From Ochotona curzoniae (taxonomy: Eukaryota > Chordata > Mammalia > Lagomorpha > Ochotonidae), in the NCBI RefSeq assembly GCF_017591425.1, contig NW_024465777.1, forward strand, positions 186,001 through 250,000: a stretch of 64,000 bases of DNA, given 5' to 3'. Both the position numbers and the translations under genes were made by a program. The notes under the pieces are model-generated. The model saw nothing but the letters and a program-made list of their open reading frames with translations. It did no database searches and was not told the DNA's origin. This document shows positions 39,601 through 51,817 of the stretch, piece by piece (position 1 is the stretch's first letter; each line of letters starts with the position of its first letter).

Positions 39601-39833
39601 CTGGTCCATCTCCTGCCTACCGCCCTCTTCCCACCTCAGCTCCAAGATGAAATCTTTCACTGTTGTGACCCATGTACATGTTGAGACTTCTATGCAATCA
39701 GATGTTGGGGATCATAAAACCTAGGTTCAAGAGAATATCAGGGCTCCTGGCTTAGGGCAGTATAGGAAGAACAGATTAGGACTGGGGACTTACCCAGGGC
39801 CACAAGGAGGAGGGAGCTCAGCAGCCGGATCAT
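33636..39833 (-). CDS. CELA3: Chymotrypsin-like elastase, CELA3-type, copy C (complete, 277 aa)
   Basis: Secreted pancreatic serine protease zymogen. Exons on the minus strand: 39,833-39,794, 38,806-38,697, 37,465-37,368, 37,243-37,115, 35,771-35,635, 35,430-35,288, 34,739-34,587 and 33,659-33,636, total 834 nt with stop (277 codons; human CELA3 is 270). All borders are GT/AG and phases fit. The signal peptide [13 protein letters not shown] is nearly that of human CELA3. The propeptide ends PSSR before VVNG, the trypsin activation site. His57 (LTAAHC), Asp102 (YDIAL) and Ser195 (GDSGG) are present. S1 residues read S189, A190, S192 and G216 (SFGSGYGCN), where elastases of this family usually have V216. 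Trp27 of the KPWQ motif is Cys, and Cys122 (VRPCPL) is kept although no Cys1 exists. I assign CELA3-like with confidence; A versus B orthology cannot be decided. Confidence 0.93.
36060..36295 (+). repeat. Degraded CSINE-like CT-rich element in intron 4 of gene C
   Basis: Body 'CAGCTGCCCACTTGGGAAAC' followed by CT-rich tract (36,225-36,270) and 'TAAATACATATAAATAAG' tail; the same element is in copy D (54,290-54,500). Confidence 0.5.
39066..39115. repeat. (CT)n simple repeat in intron 1 of gene C
   Basis: CT/GTCT-rich run; counterpart at 57,258-57,322 in copy D differs in length. Confidence 0.9.
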
Positions 39834-39877
39834 TGTGGATCTGGAAAAGAAGGGAAGGAGAAACGGAACCTGGCCTC

Positions 39878-39884
39878 TAATATA
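39878..39884 (-). promoter_or_regulatory. TATA-like box TATATTA, gene C
   Basis: On the minus strand TATATTA lies 45 bases before the start codon, inside the motif GCCCTATATTAGAG shared with copy B. Confidence 0.7.
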
Positions 39885-39932
39885 GGGCACAGGGGGCGGG
39901 GGGGCTGGGTTTGGCTGGGTCTCACTCCAGAA

Positions 39933-39958
39933 CAGGTGGTGGAACACTAGATCTCCCA
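39933..39958 (-). promoter_or_regulatory. PTF1-like bipartite site, gene C promoter
   Basis: On the minus strand TGGGA (39,958-39,954) is followed by the E-box CACCTG (39,938-39,933), centres about 20 bases apart. The same site and spacing occur in copies B and D, about 50 bases upstream of the TATA-like box. Confidence 0.6.
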
Positions 39959-40154
39959 TGGTCCAAGGACATAATAGTCCGTGCTTATTGCATATGGAGG
40001 AGTGATAGTCAGTGGAAATATTCAGCTTTTCCCGCATCATGTGCCTACACAGGTGGTACTGGGTAACCAGCTGATCACACAGAAACAGAATAGAAATTTG
40101 GCATCAGAACCTGCCACCTCCTTCAGGGAATAACACAGGTGCTAAACCTCCTCA

Positions 40155-40290
40155 TCCCTGATTCACATCCTGCCTGGGACACCTCCTGGCTCTGAGACCT
40201 TGAGCACATAGCTTCACTTCTCTGAATCTCAGATACCCCATCCTTAACCTGGGATCAATGTTATAATCTGTCTCAATAAAGAGACCTTGT
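40155..40290 (+). repeat. MIR-like repeat upstream of gene C
   Basis: The order 'CACATCCTGCCTGGG', 'CTCTGAGACCTTGAGC', 'CTTCACTTCTCTGAATCTCAG' follows the MIR core. Confidence 0.7.
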
Positions 40291-40884
40291 GAGCACCTGC
40301 TCTCAGTAGATCAGGCCTTCCTCTAGGTGCTTTACTGAGCACAATACATGATCCCTATCCTTCAGGAGTTCAAGCCTGAGTGAGAAAGAAAAAAGAACAA
40401 ATTAGTAAAAAGAAGCAAAGGCTGAGTCCAGATGTGGGGGAAGATGCTTCAGAGTGGATGAAGAACATGAGATGAGCAGCAATGAGACTATCTCACTAAG
40501 AGGGAAGCTAGAAAAGTGACATTTCAGCTGAAGGTTCATGGTCTGGTCGAGTCCTGAAGGGAAAATAAAAGCTAGTCTTGATGAACACATCTGTGTTTGG
40601 CCTAGTAAAGACAGCACATGCAACAACTCCATTCCAATTGGAGTGCTTGTTTGATCCTAACTCTGGTCCTGTTTCCTGGCATGCTAAAAGCCAGAATATC
40701 ATGGCTCAAGTACTCAGCTCTCTGTTACCCACAGACTCACACTGAGTTCCTGACTGTGGCTTTTGGTCGGGCTCAGTCCCTTCTGTTACAGGTATTTGGG
40801 CCAACGAATCAATCAATGGAAGAGCTCCTTTTCTCTATGCCTTTAAATCAAATTGAAACAAAACTTCTTAAAAACAGATGTATT

Positions 40885-41180
40885 TGGGGCCAGCACTGTG
40901 GCACAGTGGTTTGAGTCAAGGCCCGCAATACTACCATCCAATGAACAGTGGTTTCAAGCGCATGTTTTCTTCTTGCAATCCTGTCCCTGTTAATGCAGCT
41001 GGGAAGACAACTGTTGATGGTCCAAATTCTGGGACCCTTGCACACACATGGGAGACCTGGATGCAGTTTCTTACTTGATCTCTACCTCACCCATCCATGG
41101 CTATTGTGGTCATTTGGGGAACAAACCAGGAGGTCGAGAATCTGTTCTCTCTCTCTCTCTCTGCCACTCTGCTTTTCAAA
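40885..41180 (+). mobile_element. CSINE2-like element, sense
   Basis: Head 'TGGGGCCAGCACTGTGGCAC', body, (CT)n at 41,143-41,161 and tail 'CTTTTCAAATAA'. Counterpart at 59,090-59,405. Confidence 0.85.
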
Positions 41181-41199
41181 TAATTATTCGTTTGGAAAA

Positions 41200-41475
41200 A
41201 TATTGATTTTATTATTTTGAAGGGAGAAAAACAGAGACAAAGACAAATATTGCCAATAAGCAGGCTCACTCCCCTACTGCCTGTAACAGCTGCGGCTGAG
41301 CCAGATTGAGATCTAAAGACTGCAAGTTAATCTTTCTCTCCTGTGTGAACACAGTACTGAAACCATCACCTGCCACCCTTCAGCATGTACATTAGCAGAA
41401 AACTGGATTTGCAATGATCCTGGGACCCAAATGCAGGCACTCTGATATGGGGTCACGTGTGTCAAGTGAGATGTC
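41200..41475 (-). mobile_element. CSINE-like element, antisense, at the edge of unit 1
   Basis: Reads as a reversed older CSINE (GAAGGGAGAAAAACAGAG tail side, then 'AGCAGAAAACTGGATTTG' and 'CAGGCACTCTGATATGG'). Counterpart at about 59,410-59,684. Confidence 0.65.
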
Positions 41476-44400
41476 TTTTTTTTTTTCAGATTTATTAGGC
41501 ATTGCTTCTCCATTATAGATTAACATAGGGTGTTAAGAGTATTTAAGGTTTTACAGTTGTTTGATGTAGATCATAAGCAGTCTGACTCACATTAGTTGTT
41601 GTTTTGTAGATTATAACTCATTATCTTATTGCATTGGATGCAGGCTGTCAGAGATTGCAATAATATTACAATATAAAGGTACTATTTTCCAGATTAACAT
41701 CTTTTCATTTCAAATTAAGGCAAACATGTGGTTCTTAACCTCTTGGGATTGGTTCATTTCTCTTAGCATAATGGATTCCAGTTGGGCCCATTTAGCCGCA
41801 AAAAATTGCATTTTGTTTTTTTAATAGCTGAGTAGTATTCCATGGAGTATATGAACCATAGCTTTCTTATCCAGTCTTCTGTTGATGGGCATTTCGGTTG
41901 CTCCCAAGTCTTTGCAATTATTGATTGTGCTGCTATAAACATGGGGGTCCATGTTGGTTTCTTATGAAGCAGGTGTTTTGGACATATTCCTAGGATTGCT
42001 ATTGCTGGGTCATATGGTATGTTGATTTTAAGTTTTTTGAGTATCCTCTGTACTGATTTCAATAGTGGCTATATAAGTTTGCAGTCCCACCAGTAGTACA
42101 GTACGGTTCCCTTTCCCCCAGAACTTGGCCAGCAAGTGTTGTTGGTTTTTTTGTATGTGTACCATCCTTGCTGGCATTAGGTGGTTCCTCATTGTTGTCT
42201 TCATTTGGAATTCCCTCATTGCCAGGGAACTTGAGCATTTTTTCATATGTTTGTTTGCCATTTGGGTTTGTTCCTTTGTGAAACGTCTGCCCACTTCCTG
42301 TGCCAATTTCTTGAGTGGCTTCTTTGTTGAGGTGTTTTGGTTGCTCTGGAGATCTTTGTATATCCTGGAGATTAGCCCCCTATCACCTGTGTAATGTGTG
42401 CAAAGATCTCCCATTCTGTGGGTTGCTTTTTTACTTTGTTGACTGTTTCCTTTGCTGTACAGAAGCTTCTTAGTTTGATGAAGTCCCATTTGTTTATCTT
42501 GGTCTTGAGTGCTATTGCTTTTGGAGTCTTTTTTAGGAACTCAGGGCCTACACCTAGATCTTGTAGTGTATTTCCTACATTTTCTTGTAATGGTTTGAAG
42601 GTTCTGGGTGTAGGTTTAAGACTTTTATTCATTTAGATTTGATCTTAGTGTATGGTGAGAGGTATGGGTCTATCTTCTTGTTTCTACAGGCTATCATCCA
42701 GTTGCCCAACAGCAATTGTTGAAGAGACCTTCCCATTTGCTTGGGCTGTCATCTGTCTTTTTGTCAAAGATTATTTGGCTGTATCTATGTGGGTTTCCTT
42801 CTGTTGTTTCTCTTCTGTTCCATTGATCCTCTTCTCTATCTCTGTGCCAGTACCAGGCTGTTTTGATAACCACTGCCCTGTAATATGTCCAGAGGTCCAG
42901 GACTGTGATTCCCCCTGATAAGTTCCTATTCTTCAGAATGGTTCCAGCTGTTCATGGTTTTTTTGTGTTTCCAGACGAACTTTTGTATCATTTTTTCAGT
43001 TCCATGAAGAATGTTTTGGGCAATTTGATTGGGATTGCATTGAAAGTACATATTGCTTTTGGTAGTATAGATATTTTGATGATATTAATTTTGCCTAACC
43101 AGAAGCATGGGATGTTGTTTCATCTTTTGAGGTCTTGTTCAATTTGTTTTTTAAGTGTTTTGTAGTTTTCTTCAAAAAGGTCTCCTACACTTTTGGTTAA
43201 ATTTGTTCCTTGATACTTCATACTTTTCACTGTTATTTTGAATAGTAACTTGCTGGTTAGATCTTCTTCCATCTTGGGGCTACTTGCGTACACTATGGCT
43301 GTTGATTTTTTTTCATTAATTTTGTATGCTGCCACATTTCCAAATTCTCATATAATTTCTAGCAGTCTCTGTATTGAGTCTCTTGGTTCTTCTATGTAAA
43401 GGATCATGTTGTCTGCGAATAGTGAAAGCTTGACATCTTCATTTCCCATTTGCATTCCTTTGATTTCTTTGTCTTGTCTTATGGCCTCTGCAAGCACCTA
43501 TAGGACTATGTTGAATAGCAGCTGAAATAGCGGACATCCTTGTCTTGTTCCAGATCTCAGTGGAAAGGGATCCAGTTTTTCTCCATTCAGTATGATGCTG
43601 GCGTTGGTTTATTCGTATATTGCCTTGATTATGTTGTGGATTGTTCCTTCTATGCCGACCTGGTTAGGGTTTTTAACATAAAGTGATGTAGGATTTTTTC
43701 AAAGGCTTTTTCTGCATCTATTGATGCTATTATATGGTATTTGTTCTTCAGGGTTTGGATGTGGTGTATCACATTTATGGACTTCCATATGTTGAACCAT
43801 CGCTGCATTCCCTGGCTGGATCCTACTTGGTCTGGATGAATGATCTGACTGAATTTTTTTTTAAAATTCTATTGGCTAGGATTTTATTGAGAATCTTGGC
43901 GTCAATGTTCATCAGGGAGATTGGTCTGTAGTTCTCCTTTTCTGTTAGTTCTCTGTCCGGATTTGGGATTAAACTGATATTGACTTCATAGAATGAGTTT
44001 GGAAGGGTTGCTTCCTTCTCTATTTTATGAAGAGCTTGTGGAGGATTGGGGTTAGCTCTGTTTGGGATGTTTTGTAGAATTCTGTGGTAAAGCCATCTGT
44101 GCCTGGGCTTTTCTTTGTTGGGAGATCTTTAATCACTGATTCTATTGCTGATTCAGTTATGGGGTTATTCAGTCTTTCTGTGGCTTCTGAGTTTTGGTAA
44201 GTGGTAGGAGTATAGGAATCTTTCCATTTCCTAGTGGTTATCTGATTTGTTGGAGTACAGTTCTTTGTTTTAGTTTCTAATTATTTTTTTTTAATTTTTT
44301 TTTTTTATTATTTTTTCATTGGAAAGGCGGATATACAGAGAGGAGAGACAGAGAGGAAGATCTTCCGTCCGATGATTCACTCCCCAAGTGAGCGCAACGG

Positions 44401-46610
44401 GCCGATACTATGCCGATCCGAAGCCAGGAGCCTCTTCCGGGTCTCCCACGCGGGTGCAGGTTCCCAAAGCTTTGGGCTGTCCTCGACTGCTTTCCCAGGC
44501 CACAAGCAGGGAGCTGGAAGGGAAGCGGGGCCGCCGGGATTAGAACCGGCGCCCATATGGGATCCCGGGCGTGCAAGGCGAGGACCTTTAACCACTTGCG
44601 CCACCGCGCCGGGCCCTCTAATTATTTTTTAATGGTGCTTGTCTGTTGTTATGTTGCCTTTTTCATCTTTGATGTGGCTAATTCTCTCTTTCTCTTGTTT
44701 TCTCTTTGTTAGTTGGGCCAGTGGGGTGTCTATTTTATTTATCTTCTCTAGAAACCAGCTTTTTGATTCATTGATTTTGTGTATGGTCTTTTTAATTCCT
44801 ATTTGATTTATTTGTTCCCTTGTTTTGATAATTTCTTGTTTCCTCTTGTTTGGGAGGTCATTCTGCTGCTGTTTTTCCAATTCCTGGAGGTGTGTTTTTA
44901 ATTCCTGTGTTTGATTATTTCTTGTTACTTGACATGAGCACTAATTGCAATAAGCTTACCACTTAACACTGCTTTGGCAGTGTCAGACAAGTTTTGGACC
45001 GTTGTATCTGAGTTTTCATTGGTTTCCATAAATTTTTTGATCTCATCCTTAAATTCTTCTCTAACCCATTGTTTGTTCAATAGCACATTGTTCAACCTCC
45101 AAGAGTTTACATATTTCCTGGGGCATTTTGAACTGTTGATTTCCAGTTTCATTCCGTGATGGTCTGAGAAGGTACATGGTATGATTCTGATTATGTTATT
45201 TTTTTGTAGTTAGTTAAACTTGCTTGGTGTCCTATCATGTGGTCTATCCTAGAGAAGGTGCCATGCACTGCTGAAAAAAATGTATAATCCATGGCCTTAG
45301 GATGGAATATTCTATAGATGTCTACCAAGTCCAGTTGTTCTATGATTTGTGTGAGCTCTGTAGCTTCTTTGTTGTGCTTTTGTCTCGTTGATCTATCTAT
45401 TGGTGTTAATGGAGTATTCAGATCTCCCAGGAATATTGTATGTTCATCTATATCTCCCTTTAAGTCTATAAGTAATTGTTTCACGTAGCTAGGTGCATCT
45501 GGACTTGGAGCATAAATGTTAAGAAGGGTAATTTCTTCCTGATGGATCTTGCCTTTCAACAATATATATTGCCCTTGCCTGTCCTTTTTGATGCTTGTCA
45601 CATTGAAGTTTATATCGTCTGAAATTAGGACTGCTACACCAGCCTTTTTTTTTTCTTTTCCATTGACGTGAAATATCTTTTTCTATCCCTTCACTTTCAG
45701 TTTCTTAGTGTCTTTTCTGGTTAGATGCGTCTCTTGTAGGCAGCAGATAGTTGGTTCCTGTTTGTTAATCCAGTCTGCTAATCTGTGTTTTCTGACTGAT
45801 GAATTAAGGCCATTCGTGTTAAGGGTTAATATTGAGGGATTGTGATTTTGTCCTGCCATGCGCATGTGTCTTTGAGGTTGTTGGTATCTAAGTGTCTTTC
45901 CTTGCGTGAGCTTTAATATGGTGGTCTTCCCACTTGCCATCCTTGCTTATGGTTTGCTTCCTTTTTGTCTGGGAGTAGTGCATTTGTGAGGAGATTCTAT
46001 AGAGCTGGTTTTGTGCTGACATATTCTTCTAATTTCTCTTTGATATGGAAGTATCTAATTTCATTCTCAAACACAAATGAGATCTTTGCTGGGTACAATA
46101 TTCTTGGTTGAGAGTTGTTCTGTTTCAGTGTTTGAAAGATTTTATTCCATTCCCTTCTTGCCTGGAGTGTCTGTTGTAAGGAGTCGGTGGTGATTCTGAT
46201 GGACCTGCCTCTAAATGTAAGCTTGTCTTTGCTTCGTGTTACCCTCAGGATTCTTTCTTTGTGATTGTTGGAGGGGAGCTTGATTACCACGTGTCTGGGA
46301 GAAGATCTTTTTGGGTCAAATCTGTGGGACATTCTCTGGCATTCCTGGATTTGGACTGGATTCATATTTTATGTGTTTTAGAAGTTCTCATGTATAATTT
46401 CATTGAGCACCGGTTGTATCCCTGTCTCTATTTCCACTCCTTTTGGGAGCCCCATAATTTGATATTTTTTCTTGATGGTGTCGTTCATCTCCTGCATCGC
46501 CTTGAGTATTTTTGTTTCTGTGATTATGTGGTTTTTGAATTCCTTAAGATCCTCCCATCATTTTTCATTGTCTCTGAAGAGTATCATAATTATTTTTCTG
46601 AAGTGCTTAT
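41476..46610 (-). mobile_element. L1, antisense, 5'-truncated in ORF1, between the two units
   Basis: Poly(T) at 41,476-41,486 is the poly(A) tail on the minus strand, followed by a 3' UTR (to about 41,760), ORF2 with its C-terminal region (42,062-41,763) and endonuclease start (45,940-45,683, with ILTLNTNGLNS and ICCLQETHL motifs), then the ORF1 C-terminal region (46,365-45,997). Element ends at 46,610 inside ORF1. ORF2 is broken into many pieces, so it is dead. A CSINE is inserted at 44,292-44,616. No target-site duplication is seen at its ends. Confidence 0.9.
44292..44616 (-). mobile_element. Young CSINE, antisense, inside the L1
   Basis: Almost consensus-like, CpG-rich copy with head 'CACCGCGCCGGGCCC' at the right. 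The target-site duplication beginning TCTAATTATTTTTT is at 44,276-44,291 and 44,617-44,632. The high CpG content suggests a recent insertion. Confidence 0.93.
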
Positions 46611-48570
46611 CAGTGGAGACCTTTACCCACAAGTACATCCTATGCATGGAGATTTTCTGCCCAGTGATGACCCAGGTACTTGGGTCCCTGACACCCAGTG
46701 ACTACTGGCTTCAGTCAGGCATTTGGTGAGTGAACCAAAGGCTGGGAGATAAGTATTTCTCATTCTGTCTGTCTCTAGATGAATTATGTGAGATCATATG
46801 AGAATAATGCTTTAGAATTCCACTGAGCATAAGGTAAGTGCTCAGTCAATGCTGCTTGTTTTCAGGATGGTCAATCAAAGCAGGCTGCTGATAGGAGGCA
46901 TGGATGCAAACATCTAAACATCATCTCAGCCCTGCACCAGATCCACCCTTGGTCTCTGGTCATTGTATAAGGAGAAGCCCTGGATCCATGTAAGGAGGTG
47001 GGGAGGCAGTAAGCAGAGAAACAACTTGGATCTGATCCACATTGTTCAGAACTCTCTTCCTGGGTGCTTTTTGGAGGATGGGAGGAGTTATGCTGAGAGG
47101 AAGGCACTGAGTTTGGTCACCTGTGTAAGGTTGCAGAGGAAGGGGTTTTTCCTAGGAGAAGGAGATGGACACTCAGAGATGAGGTGGGGACAGAGTGTAC
47201 CTGCACTAGAACAACACGTGAGGCTGTCCCAGTGCAGGCAGACGTGAAGTGCCCAACATGAATGCAATGCAGATGATTCGGGCAAATTCACAGCAAAGAC
47301 CATCTGCTGGCCATTCTGGGAACAGCACCCAGTATGACCACCTGTGGGAGTCCCAGGACTGTTTCTGCAGGAGACCAAGAACCCCAGATATCTTTGCCTG
47401 ATCCCCACCACCTCTATACCTGATGCTCGTCTCACAAGTGTCCCTGTCCACACACAGCCTTCCCCTGGGGCATCTTTATGTTGCCAGCCTAGGAGGAGGC
47501 AGTACTATATCTTTCATGTAGTCATAAGGGAAGAAAGGTCAGGTATGGTGTGATCAGCAGTCTGTCCCTCCAAATATGTGTCTGTCCTGATCACAGGACA
47601 GTGAGTAGTTTTAAGTGGAGCAAATGTGAAACCCTTCACACAGCGATAAAAACAGCCCTGCCCACCCTGGTCCCATTTCCTCTGGTCCTAGACATGTTTA
47701 TTTGTTCAGCTTTGCATGCAAAGCTCTTTTGCAGACCATGAGTTGAGGAAGAAGAGGGCAGGACCAGGAGGGCATTCAAGTAGAGAGTGACAGGTGAATC
47801 TGTGAGTCAGTCCACTTAGAAGCATCTAGATCATACAGGGTGCCAAGACTATGTGATCCATGGGAATTGCTGGGGAACTCAAATGAGGACAAATGCTAAG
47901 ACTTGCTAGGGACCTAGGCAGTGTTTCTCCTAGCCTGTCAGGGTTACCCCAAAGTTCCAGGGAGATTCAACTCTTGCCCCAGTTCCAAAGAAGAAGGTGC
48001 TAGGGCTTATACAGTTGACCTTGAGCAGTCCCAGAACTGGCTCCCCTGGCTCTCTAGCTGGGTTCAAGGCAAATGAACCCTCAAGAGCCACTGACCCAAC
48101 ACAATTGTTTCTGCTAGCGAATTTTCAATAGCCTGAAGCTGTTCAGCTTTTCAGGCTCGCTATACTGTGGGGTTTGTAGCTGAAGGTGGCCATATGGAGG
48201 CAGTTACTACAGCGAAGGTCTCCATGCCCTGCATGGCTGAAGCCTTGGGCCTGAGAAGAGAGATGGAGAACCTGAAGCAACAAGTCAGCACCACTGTGCT
48301 CTCTTGTGAGCTGTGGGGTTGTCCACTCTGACACTTCCAGGCCTCGAAGAGTGTTCCCACAATGAAATACTATCACAGCAGCAATGAAGGGCCACCTGGA
48401 GGACACTGTGTGACATGGAATAAGACAGATAGATGCAGAGCAGTACTACACATTCACCCCAACATGCGGAGGCTAAAGTAACTTTATACAAATAGTGAGA
48501 AGTGCCAACCCTGGTACTCTGAAGTACAACTGAGTTTATTTACCACCAGGCAAAACACTTGCTTGGTGAT
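46611..48570. other. Downstream part of unit 2, no recognised gene
   Basis: Counterpart of 30,345-32,300, with the same minus-strand 121-codon open frame (47,453-47,088). No domain recognised. Confidence 0.5.
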
Positions 48571-48660
48571 AAATAAAAAAATAAATAAATAATATATATA
48601 TAAATAAATTATATATATATAAATGAATTATATATATAAACTATATATATATGTCACAAT
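48571..48660. repeat. AT-rich simple repeat (TAAA/TATA)
   Basis: About 90 bases of AAATAAAT and TATATA units; expanded compared with the (TA)n at the same place in unit 1 (32,310-32,330). Confidence 0.95.
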
Positions 48661-48679
48661 AACACACACATAAGGTCTT

Positions 48680-50522
48680 TTTTTTTGTATTTTCTTTCTT
48701 TTTTTGTTTTTTTATTTTTTATTGTTGCTTACATTGTATTATGTAGTACAGTTTTATAGGCGCTGGGGATTCCCCCCACCCCTCCCATTCCCCTCCCCCC
48801 CATGGTGGATTCCTCCACCTTGTTGCATAACCATAGTTCAAGTTCAGTTGAGATTCATTGCTTGCAAACACATGCCTAGCATAAAGTTCAGCGTCTTATT
48901 GTCCAGATAAGTTCAGTGGCCTCTTGGGGAGACCTTCTATGGTCTGAAGATAGGTCTAACAGAGTAAAGGTCCGGTCAGTTAAAAGCCCCAACAAGGCCT
49001 CAGTATCAATATACAACATTATGGAATTAATTGACATAGTATTGGGTAAACAATATGTTAAAAATAATGCAAGTTCCATTCTTCGAAACATCTGGGTTGA
49101 GACAGTATCAATGACAGGTTCAAAAAATAACAAACAACCAAACAAAAAATTACAGGTTAAATCAAGGCAAACATGTGGTATCTAATCTTTTGGGATTCGC
49201 TCATTTCCCTTAGCATTATAGTTTCCAGTTGTGCCCATTTAGCCACAAAGAACTGCATTTTGTTTTTTTAATAGCTGAGTAGTATTCCATGGAGTAGATG
49301 AACCAAAGCTTTCTTATCCAATCTTCTGCTGATGGGCATTTCGGTTGCTTCCATGTTTTTGCAATTACTGATTGTGCTGCAATGAACATAGGGATGCATG
49401 TTGGTTTGTCGTGAAACAGGTGTTTTGGATATATTCCTAGGAGTGCTATTGCTGGGTCATATGGTATGCAGATTTTGAGTTGTTTGAGTGTTCTCCAGAC
49501 TGATTTCCATAAAGGCTGTACCAATTTGCAGCTCCACCAGCAGTGGAGTAGGGTTCCCTTTTTCCCGGCATCCTCGCCAGCAAGCGTCGTTGGTGTTCTT
49601 GTTTATGTGGGCCAATCTTACTGGTGTTAGGTGGTACCTCATAGATGTTTTAATTTGGATTTCCCTTATTGCTAGGGAGCTGGAACATTTTTTCATATGT
49701 TTGTTTGCCGTTTGGACTTGTTCCTTTGTGAAATGTTTGCCCATTTCCCGTGCCCATTTCTTGAGTGGCTTGTTTGTTTTGGTTTTTTGGTTGTTTTGAA
49801 GTTCTTTGTATATCCTGGAAATTAGCCCCCTATCGCCTATATCGTGTGCAAAGATCTTCTCCCACTCTGTGGGTTGCTTTTTTACTTTGTTGATTGTTTC
49901 CCTTGCTGTACAGAAGCTTCTTAGTTTGATGAGGTCCCATTTGTTTATTCTGTTCTCAACTGCTATTGCTTTTGGTGTCCTTCTTAGAAAGTCGGGACCT
50001 ACTCCTAGGTCTTGCAGGGTATTTCCTACATTTTCTTGCAAGAGTTTGAAGGTTTCTGGATGTAGGTTTAGGTCTTTTATCCATGTAGATTGGATCTTAG
50101 TGTATGGTGATAGATGTGGGTCTATTTTTTTGTTTCTACAGGCTATCAGCCAGTTGTCCCAACAACATTTACTAAAGAGGCCTTCCCACTTGCTTGAGCT
50201 GTCATTGGTCTTTTTGTCAAAGATTAATTGGCTGTATTTGTGTGGGTTCCCTTTTGGTGCTTCTATTCTATTCCATTGATCTTCCTTTCTGTCTTTGTGC
50301 CAGTACCAGGCTGTTTTGATAACCATTGCTCTATAGTATGTCCAGAGGTCCGGGATTGTGATTCCCCCTGCTAACTTCTTATTTTTCAGGATGGTTCTAG
50401 CTATTCGTGGTTTTTTGTGTTTCCAGATGAACTTTTGAATCATTGTATCCAGTTCCGTGAAGAATGTTTTGGGCAATTTGATTGGAATTGCGTTGAAAAT
50501 GTATATTGCTTGTGGTAGCATA
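48680..50522 (-). mobile_element. 5'-truncated L1 (1.84 kb), antisense, inserted in unit 2 only
   Basis: Flanked by the 14-bp duplication ACACATAAGGTCTT at 48,666-48,679 and 50,523-50,536. Poly(T)-rich tract at 48,680 onward is the A-tail on the minus strand; then 3' UTR to about 49,200 and the ORF2 C-terminal third. A 354-codon stretch (50,521-49,457) is still open, containing conserved [12 protein letters not shown] and KWAREM..HFTKEQ-type motifs; one frameshift near 49,490 separates it from the last 100 codons (49,524-49,216). Absent from unit 1 (near 32,350), so it postdates the duplication. Confidence 0.93.
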
Positions 50523-51776
50523 ACACATAAGGTCTTACACGTTTACTTTTTATGTATAAAGCCAGAATGAGTGACAGGTAAAAGGAAGAAATAATACACA
50601 CACATACATACAAAGATGTATTCCATCACCTGGTTTATTCTGCTAACAGCCTAAACAGCCCGAGTTGGGACAGGCAGAAGCCAGGAGTGTGAAACTCCAT
50701 CCTTGCCTCTTTTACAGGCTGCAGAAGGCCAAGCATCTGGGAATGGTCCATTGCCTTTCCAGGACAATTAAACAGGAACTGGATTGGAAACAAAGTAGCC
50801 TGGACTCAACCTAGAAGTCCAAAATGGGAGCCAATGTGGCAGGAGCACTTTGGACTGCTGCACTATCACCAAGTGCAAAAAGCTTGACTGTTAAAGGAAG
50901 GGGACAATTGAGCACATGAACAAAGAGTGACTTTATATGTATCCTTGTTGGACGTATGTACATCCTTGTTGGAGATATGACCTGATTCTGTGGAGTTCAG
51001 GAGGAACACGGGCACCAGCAGGTGGCTGTGTCTGTTTCTTCTGTTTGTGCAGTGGACTTTGTTCTGACCTCCATGACTGCTTCCTGAGCTCTAGCCTGTG
51101 TGTAGCACTGCAATTGTCCCTGCCCCTGTGTGTGTTCTTACCCTGCAAACAGGACTCTCCCTGGGGTTGTCCCACCCACCACTGGACACCCAGTCTGAGC
51201 CTGCCATGGGAGGAACCACTCAATGTTCCTGAATGCCTCTGACATGAGCATCTCTCTGTAAATAACTAACCACTTCAAAGCAAATCCAACGTGTCCCTTC
51301 CTCAGCTTCCTCCTCTGAAAAAGGAATGAATGATACTGAGTGAGTGATCATAGCCCTCTTTCTCCTGCCAGTCATTGGAGGCAGAAACCCCTGGTTCTCC
51401 AACTCTATCACCAGCCTCCTGAGAGGAGGTAGGCTCAGGCTCTCTGCAGGTATCAAGTGCTTTTCACATGCATGGAACAGCCACTGTGCTCTGGGGACTC
51501 TATTCTGGGGGACATGCTTGTCCTGTTGTGCTGGGACTGCCTCAGTGTCCTCATTGTAAGTCCTGAGTCTGATAAGCTCCATTCTCAGGCCAACCAAGAG
51601 AGTTGGTCACCCTGTTGCAACTCCATTGTCTCCATGGGGCCCAGATTATTCTTGTCCTCACATGAGAGGCTGACTCAGACCTCATCTCTGTAAATCAGCT
51701 CTCAGATCTCAGGAACAGGCCAGAGGGGAAGAGGTAATGAAGGAAAGAAACCGAACTTAGGACTTGCTGAGAGATC

Positions 51777-51789
51777 TTTATTCTTTATT
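51777..51789 (-). terminator. Doubled poly(A) signal of gene D
   Basis: Minus strand has AATAAA at 51,782-51,777 and again at 51,789-51,784, made by a small tandem repeat (TTCTTTA) that is single in gene C. Confidence 0.8.
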
Positions 51790-51817
51790 CTTTATAGAGG
51801 ATGTGAGATCATCAGCA

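Larger units (their letters stand above)
30345..41475 (-). repeat. Segmental duplication unit 1 (11.1 kb, contains gene C)
   Basis: Aligns end to end with 46,611-59,684. The left edge is 'CAGTGGAGACCTTTACCCAC' in both; the right edge is 'GAGATGTC' immediately before a poly(T) run in both. Lengths are 11.13 kb here and about 11.2 kb in the other after removing its L1. Divergence is a few percent by eye. Confidence 0.9.

Noticed and set aside
41476..46610. Possibility that the L1 is active
   Set aside because: ORF2 is split by many stops and frameshifts, ORF1 is truncated and a SINE interrupts it.
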